Shown here piece after piece: positions 57,744 through 64,000 of a stretch of 64,000 nucleotides of DNA. Origin of the DNA: Taudactylus pleione. Lineage: Eukaryota > Chordata > Amphibia > Anura > Myobatrachidae. How positions within the stretch are numbered: the stretch's first letter is position 1; every line of letters starts with the position of its first letter. The notes under the pieces were generated by a model that had not been told where the DNA came from, did no database searches, and saw only the letters and a list, made by a program, of their open reading frames with translations. Location of the stretch: NCBI GenBank assembly GCA_031769625.1, contig JAUIMM010000636.1, forward strand, positions 3,881,501 to 3,945,500, written 5' to 3'. A program made the translations under genes and the position numbers.

Positions 57744-57860
57744 AGGGCCATAGCAAGGTCTGTGCGCATGGTACAATCGCTCAGGGTGCAAGGTGAGGGG
57801 GCACCGCAGTCACTTCCGCTACAGCAGCAGGAAGGAAAGTCCTCCCTGCTCCCATGTCAT
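57744..57860 (+). mobile_element. hAT end fragment
   Basis: CAGGGCCATAGCAAGG at 57744 is a hAT-type start related to 39273. The right end is missing. Confidence 0.35.
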
Positions 57861-58139
57861 GTATCCCATATGTTATACTGTATGTTGAATTTCTATAGTT
57901 TGTACATGTAGAAAAATATTAATATTTGGTTAAATGCTCCAAACTTAACTGTAAAAATTCTGTTCTTGCCACTGTACTATATAGCCCCAGTGACCAGAGG
58001 ATGGTGAAGCATCTATTGCTACATCTACTGGATTTAATTGTTAGTCGGACACAAAGCACCTGTAGTCCTGGCTTTTCTACCTTATGCTAGTGCCAGATTC
58101 TGTAGGGCTAATGTGAGGTTTTGTGTGTCTGCAAGCAGG

Positions 58140-58524
58140 AAGCTGTGCCGATCATTGATTACGCCAGCCGCCGCTAGGTCATTATGAGTATCGGCACTTG
58201 CACCAGCCCCATGCTAGGTGCAATAGATCCAACAGAAACAGTCTTCCCTTCCCCATACACACAATTTAGAATCACACTGAGCTTTAGATACACCACGGAC
58301 ACTTCCATGACACTCCCACAATAGAGGATGGTTCCATGTGTTTCCATTGTTGCCGTACTGAAACGCACAATTTCATGGAAAGGCAGATCCAGACAGGTTC
58401 CGTCAGACTCAGAATATGATGGACATACACAAAAGTGTGTAAATTCACACAAGTGCAAACACGGTAATGCAAATACTTGCCGTATGCGCCCATGCACAGA
58501 GATCCTTCCAACTCAGAATCAGGC
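58140..58524 (-). mobile_element. GGGCC-type element, left part lost
   Basis: CCAACTCAGAATCAGGCC at 58507-58524 is a GGGCC-type right end (mirror GGCCTGATTCTGAGTTGG). Upstream sequence is GC-moderate and stem-prone (CATGTGTTTCCATTG; AGATCCAGACAGGTTCC) back to about 58140. No left terminus was found. Frames at 58174-58497, 58284-58625 and 58328-58531 overlap on both strands. Confidence 0.35.
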
Positions 58525-60040
58525 CAAGTGATTTCTGTCCCCCTGACGCTCAACTTCCTTACTGTTGTCTCTACTACCACATTAAAAGTGTATTGGGTAG
58601 CAAATACTAAAGATCTCTGGAGCATTCACTGACCAGGGCCTCACATCACCATCTGGAGGCATTTCTTTATGACGTGCCCTGACGTAAACCAGTCTCTCTG
58701 CTGGCAGGCTAATTAAATCTGAGCACATAGACGACAGGCTTTAGGGCACTACTATAGGATAGAATATGTTGCACTTCGGAATTTGGAAAGAAAACTGTAA
58801 AATGTAAGGAAGATAAAAAGGACAGGGCTCTCCAGTTCATCAGGATGAGTGTGAAGCATACTGTCACAGTTGTTTTATTCCAACATTACCACTGACTGTT
58901 TTTATGCTTAGGGCAGCACGTGTTATCCTGCAAGCTATTTGCCATTTCACTTAAACAATGATGCTATTATAGGTGTTTTAAAAGGTAATTCTGTTGCGTG
59001 TATGAAAGGGAGACGGATATTAACTCACAAAATGCTAATCGAATTCACTTATTTTCCATGTGGTGAGACAAATGATACCTAACCGAGATACCTAGGAAAA
59101 TTCAAATATATAAAATAATTACCAGCCATTACTGAATGAGTGTTAATTATATTTATAGGCTATTACACCATATTGTATAAGTATGTGATCAAATTAAAAT
59201 CCCATTTTGATTCTTACTCTGTGCACGCTGGGCTTGCTATAAATACATTACAATTGAAAGTTACACTGCACAACACACACCCACGTAACCAGTTCCTTTG
59301 TTTCCTGAAGCTTGTCTGTTGTGTTTTAGAAGCCCACAAATGTGCATTATATAAAGCAGATTGAATCGCAAACAAGTGCTATATAACTGAATTGGTAAGC
59401 AGCAATGTGTAAATGAGATATATTATCTACATTGCATATGAGGATACTTTTTTTTTTAAAAACACGTTTGTTAAAATGTTCCAAACAGGACATGATTCAG
59501 CCTGTTTGACCTCCAAAGCTGTGAAAAAGAATATATTCTTATCCCGAGGAGATCAGAAAGTGTTGCTTTGTTAGAATGTATTATTCTTTCCTGCAGCGAA
59601 TTTCTTGTCGTCCTTTCAGAATATCTTTACAATACGTGTCTGTTCAGTCAGTGTACATTGTCCTACTATGCAGGGCACTAAACAAAGTAGGGAAAGTATG
59701 GATTTTCACTCCTTGCAGTGGTCATGCTTGAATACTCGCCCTAGAGGAGAAATATTTCTGCAATAGAATAGTTTTAAGAGCTTTCCTTCTTTCAATTTAT
59801 ACTGTATTATTTATGGCTCTGAATGGATGCTAGATATATCACAAGCTGGTCAATTTCCCTTGTAATTCAGAGATGAACTATAGGTTATGAGTAATTGCAA
59901 AGAAGGAAAAAGAGAAATAATACAAACCCAAGAAGATGAAGAGCTAAACAAATATATCTATTTATAATATTGTGCTTTTTATTGCAGTATCGTCAATGTC
60001 AGAAAGTATTGTGGCTTCCATGTTAATTTGCACTTGAGAT
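58525..60040. other. Repeat-poor region
   Basis: No TIRs or arrays. 59460-59740 has balanced composition and word-rich sequence (AAACAGGACATGATTCAGCC, GTCCTTTCAGAATATC) that could be old conserved noncoding DNA. No exon is supported. Confidence 0.35.
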
Positions 60041-60042
60041 AA

Positions 60043-60084
60043 ATATAATAATAATAATAATAATAATAATTATAATAATAATAC
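60043..60084. repeat. (TAA)n microsatellite
   Basis: About thirteen TAA/ATA triplets with one interruption. Confidence 0.95.
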
Positions 60085-60105
60085 ATGACCTCTACAATCA
60101 GTCCC

Positions 60106-60423
60106 TGGGTACACACTGACAGATATATTGGTCGATCAATTGATCGGCCAATATATTGGGTGCCTGTCGGCCAGTGTGTACCAGCGATATGTCTGTGAAC
60201 GATGTTGTTCACAGACATAGTGCATCGGCTCTACTGCACAGCTGGTGCCCAATATATCTGCAGATATATTGGCAAATCGTGCTGTGTGTACGGGTGGTTT
60301 GCTGACCCCCGTACACTTGCTGTAGAGGCCACGGAGAGGGACCCGCGGCCAGAAGACAGATGATAGTTGTTCAGTGGGTATGATCACTCGATCTGCAGAT
60401 ATATCTTTTAAGTGTGTACCCAG
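60106..60423. mobile_element. MITE, 318 bp, with nested palindromes
   Basis: Inverted ends CTGGGTACACACT and AGTGTGTACCCAG. Inside, 60123-60156 is a near-perfect palindrome centred at 60139.5 (ATATTGGTCGATCAA with TTGATCGGCCAATAT, one mismatch). 60187-60218 pairs TATGTCTGTGAAC with GTTCACAGACATA. 60250-60275 pairs CCAATATATCTG with CAGATATATTGG. Flanking octamers ATCAGTCC and CTTTATTC do not match, so the superfamily is open. Confidence 0.7.
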
Positions 60424-63020
60424 CTTTATTCTAATGTTACATGACTCACAATGAAAATATTCTGTACACAGACATAAGAGTTCTTTTAGTAATGCAGTTG
60501 GGTGCAAAATTTGCACATAGCACATAAACCAATCAGACATTTATTTTCTGACTTGCACAAGACAGATCAGAGCTAATTAGCAATTGGTTTCCAGGGTCCA
60601 CGTAAAATCTTGAACCTAAATGCAGTGTTGATAAACCAGACCAGATGAATGCACAATACCCATATGAGGATCTGTTCCGCGGAATTTGTTGAACCTAAAT
60701 AGTATTTTTTTCTATTTGGAAATAATACATCTTAAATGTTTAATTTTGATTCATTTCATTTCATTTGGATACAAATTCAACATAGCTATACCAACATTTC
60801 ATGTGCTTATGCTCATGTAGGCTGATTTCTCCTTAATGTAAGCTGTCATATAGGACAGGCTTATCAGACCAAATCTGAAAGCTATGAGCTATAATAGTCT
60901 CACATATAAATATGACCATTAAAAGCATTCCAAATGCATAGCACCACAAATGATTTTGTAGTATAATATTTTTGGACTATATGTGTGTGAGGGATAGTGT
61001 CAGATATTAGGATAATGATGGCATTTGGAAGATTGGAATCATTTGATTTGCCAGACATCCACAGATAATGATTATTTTTAGTGGGGTTTTTTTGTTACCT
61101 TTTTTTTTTTTTAGATCTGCAACGTGTGTTCTTACTGGGTGAGACTTGATTGTTACTCGATGGCAAAGCAGGATGATATATTTTCCAGCAGCCCAGCACG
61201 GGTCTTGTGTTGTTAAAGGTGATACACTATCCGAGAATAATTCAAGTGCAGAGAGTTCCCTACCATTGCTCTACCTTGCTGTACATACTTCCCACATGTT
61301 ATAATATAAGATGAAACATAACATTGCAATGAGCTCATAGTGTAAGCAACAATTTGATTCATGGTTCAAACAGCCCCTGCCCCAGCGGAACTTTCATTCT
61401 AAAATATCTAACACACAATCTATGGTTCATTTGATTAGAACCCAATTAACCTGTCTCTGGGTTGTGGGAGGATACCAAAGTATCTGGCAGAAACTCAAGC
61501 AAACACAGGTAGAACATACAAAGTAAAACTCTTGGGTCAGTGACTGTTGTGAAGGTTACATGCTCTCTGTACACTGCTGTGCAGTATGATTTGAGCTATG
61601 ATAATAGGTTGTCAGCCGATGAGACAGGATCCTCCAGAGAGACATACACTGTACTCTACACGGCCTTCTAGCCAATTGTTCTCTCCAACAAACCTTCCTA
61701 AAATCCTGATGTAAACAAACTGAACAAATTTGCCCATGCTCCTACCTACACATGATACTCTCACTCGGTTTAGTCAGGCTCTCTTGCCTGTGGTTAACAA
61801 TGATCACCCCTGATGGTAATCTCTTCTCTTTATTTTCCAAAGCACATTTCTATTTTCCTCTGTCCTGCCTTTTGCTCACTGTCACCCCATCCCTGTTCTT
61901 TCTTTCCTTCCCTCCTCCACCCTTCCCTCTCTCCCTCCCTCACTTCTATCCAAATGCACTCACATATTTTCTATTTTTCATACTACACCACATTATTATA
62001 TATGAAATATTGCATAATGCTTTAATGCATGAAAATATAATTGATGATATCAGGACAAATGCATGCAGAGCATCATTAGTCAAAGGATAATGAAGCCATT
62101 TTTGCACTATTATATAATTAAACATTATGATTACATTAATAAATGTATGCACTAATTTTCTGATTGTTTAGTTAATCCAGGATTAAGATAAATATTGTCA
62201 AACTAGCAATTTCTTGGCCAGGAAAATGATAGGAAGCATCACTGTCCTATTATACTAATTGTTTTGCAATAACGTGATTGGTTAAACAGCCTTTGATGGT
62301 GGAAAGCAAAGATGATCCCAGTATATTGCATTACAAATCAATAATGGCTATGAAGCTGTGCTTCCTAAAAGCTCCAATCTGTGTTGCTTCACTTCCTGTG
62401 ATAAGCCTCACAAATGTTTGCAGTTTAAAGCAGGCAAGACTTCTAAAGATAGCCGTGTGACATTTCTGATACAATAAAGCTTAAAGAGTTCAATTTGATG
62501 CATGCGAGAAAGCAAAATCTAGTTTGCTGAGTCTAAGGTTGCTTATATTGAGCTGCCACGGTGTAGGTTTGTGAGAGAATACATTATTGGAAGTGAGGGA
62601 GGGGGTGCTGTCTTTATTCCTTGTAATTTATTACCACTTTGCCAGTTTGTCTGTTACTATTATGTTTATGCATGCCTGAACATATTGTATTTGGGCATAG
62701 CTATAGTATCTTAAGGGGGGAGAATACAACCTGCATAATAGCACAAATGCTGTGCACTACTGCTAACATGAGCAGGTTTACCGGCTTTTCAACTCAAATG
62801 AAAGGTCGAACTTGTCTTTTTCCATATGGCCTCACTGTTAATGGGTTTTGACAGTATACTCATTGCAGGTCAGAGGTAAGATTCTTAAGTACAAATTAAT
62901 CCCGCAGAGTACAGTGGGAAATCGTAGCTGCACTGACCTAAACATAATCCTGACATTGCAGGGAAGTTAGGACCTCTCATTGGTGCTCTCCATATTTGCT
63001 GATTGTGAGTGTGTTATGGC
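60424..63020. other. Repeat-poor region, possible conserved noncoding DNA
   Basis: No terminal repeats or arrays. 61790-61960 is a pyrimidine-rich stretch. 62180-62560 has non-repetitive, motif-rich sequence including CCTTTGATG at 62290 (a TCF/LEF-like word) and ACAAATCAATAATGG. Conservation cannot be tested here. Frames at 61752-62090, 62278-62460 and 62639-62851 show no domain. Confidence 0.35.
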
Positions 63021-63023
63021 ATA

Positions 63024-63578
63024 GGGCCTGATTCAGCATGGATCGCTATTGCGATTGCGTACGCAGACGGCCAACTGTTGTGTACTGCACATGCGTATGT
63101 ACCACACTGCGCTTGCGCGGTGGCTACATTGAGATTGCACTGCAATCACACAGACCACGGAAAGCTATCGCAGAGTGAGTGACAGGCTGTGAGCGTTTGG
63201 GGGTGGTGACGGGGGAGTGGTTGGAGAAATACAGGCGTGCCTGTCCGTTTGAACACTATTGCATGGGCGTGCATAAATTGCGATGGCATATGCAGCTTGA
63301 GTACTCACTGCGTGCAACGAGGTTAGCAATGTCTGAGTAAGGTCAGACCTGTTGTAAATGTGCGTGAGTAGCCGATGTTACTCTATGTTCCCGATGTATA
63401 CGCAGGATTGCAAGGTATTACTGATGTGTGAAAGCAGTAATGGGCGTCTCTATGCTGCCTTTGGTAGTCTCTATACTAGCTTTACAATTGCAGTCATGTC
63501 TTTGGCGTATTTCAACAACAGACCTGTTTGCGTAATCGCAGCTGCGATAACAATAGCGATCCATAATGAATCAGGCCC
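63024..63578 (-). mobile_element. GGGCC-type element, complete, 555 bp
   Basis: Ends GGGCCTGATTCAGCATGG and CCATAATGAATCAGGCCC. The inner 20 bp also pair (GATCGCTATTGCGATTGCGT with ACGCAATCGCAGC..CAATAGCGATC-like sequence). Core words GGGGTGGTGACGGGGGAGTG, CAGGCGTGCCTGTCCGTTTG and GGCGTGCATAAATTGCG align with those of 3686 and 40384 in order. Flanks ATA and CCA do not match. The frame 63358-63654 crosses the right end and is not a gene. Confidence 0.75.
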
Positions 63579-63659
63579 CCAAAAATATCCCCTCTTTTCA
63601 GAATTTACCAACTGTACTAAAAGGTTTTTCCACCTTCCTAGATGCAATTATTAGCATAT

Positions 63660-64000
63660 CTATATAATAAGCGTATATATATATAATAAGCGCGAAAGCG
63701 TGTCTCTGTCTGTCTGTCTTTTTGTCCTTTATGCACAGCCAGAGTTTTGGACCTAGCTCCATCAAATTTGGCAGGGTGGTGTAGTTTGAACAGGATTAGG
63801 TATTAGGATATTGCCTAGGCTTGAACTTCATCAGGGCCACACACTGTCACACAATCGCTAAAAATGGGGACACTCTTAATTATACAGTTTCCATGACTGG
63901 ATCCAGTGGAAATTGGCAGTCTGCCACAATCCTGTGAGTATTCTCTTAACTGTTCATATTACATCCAGAGCCTCTGTGTTTGCATGCAAGGGCATTACCA
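63660..64000 (+). repeat. Interspersed repeat, left part (window edge)
   Basis: Starts in TATATAATAAGC repeats, then GCGAAAGCGTGTCTCTGTCT, a TCTGTCTTTTTGTCC block and CATCAAATTTGGCAGGGTGG. This pattern is shared by a widespread amphibian repeat class and resembles the borders of 54364-55815. It runs off the window. No coding motif is visible in the part shown. Confidence 0.45.

Noticed and set aside
62290..62298. TCF/LEF site as a proven enhancer feature
   Set aside because: A single 9-bp word is not evidence without conservation or binding data. It is mentioned only as context.

Overview
The window looks like intergenic or deep intronic DNA from a large vertebrate genome, most likely a frog or toad. 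This is inferred from the AT-rich single-copy background, the very dense short DNA transposons (hAT, mariner and many 3-bp-TSD MITE-like elements), a Gypsy-type solo LTR, a tRNA-headed SINE and large GC-rich minisatellites. The species cannot be named from sequence alone. No functional protein-coding gene, rRNA or tRNA is supported. Every long open frame falls either in a tandem repeat or in a decayed transposon. The only recognisable protein homology is to mariner transposase, at 8928-9448 (deletion derivative) and 32480-33570 (pseudogene).

Layout. 1-360: right part of a G-rich TTAGG-bearing element. 0.4-3.1 kb: AT-rich background. 3.2-5.8 kb: hAT-type end, two GGGCC-type MITEs and one hAT MITE. 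7.0-7.85 kb: GC-rich minisatellite. 8.9-10.8 kb: mariner remnant, palindromic TA-flanked MITE and a CATACTT-ended fragment. 10.8-17.1 kb: mostly background, with a solo LTR at 12.6-13.3 kb. 17.2-18.8 kb: three MITEs and a 22-bp minisatellite. 20.4-26.5 kb: repeat-dense block with a 911-bp hairpin-rich element, a C-rich minisatellite, a nested hAT pair, a TTAGG element and a palindromic MITE. 30.1-38.6 kb: densest block, with inverted copies of a chain-of-hairpins element flanking a mariner pseudogene, the G-rich TTAGG element, a 190-bp palindrome, a 34-bp minisatellite carrying two MITEs at the same site, and a hAT MITE. 38.8-46.3 kb: hAT element, large GGGCC element, 39-bp minisatellite, hAT MITE, SINE and palindromic MITE. 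49.1-57.6 kb: hAT, GGGCC elements and a dimeric satellite inside an uncharacterised repeat. 46.6-49.1 and 58.8-63.0 kb: repeat-poor, and the best places to look for conserved noncoding DNA.

The recurring theme is a group of MITE-like elements that begin GGG, carry a terminal motif resembling ATTCA, and in ten cases are flanked by a matched 3-bp target duplication (TGA, CTA, ACT, TAT, AAT or TTA). The best preserved are built almost wholly from consecutive independent hairpins. Two copies of one family keep their stems while changing stem sequence on both arms. This architecture, and the compensatory changes, are the most unusual things here. The 3-bp duplication resembles PIF/Harbinger, but no Harbinger transposase is present, so superfamily assignment is inference.
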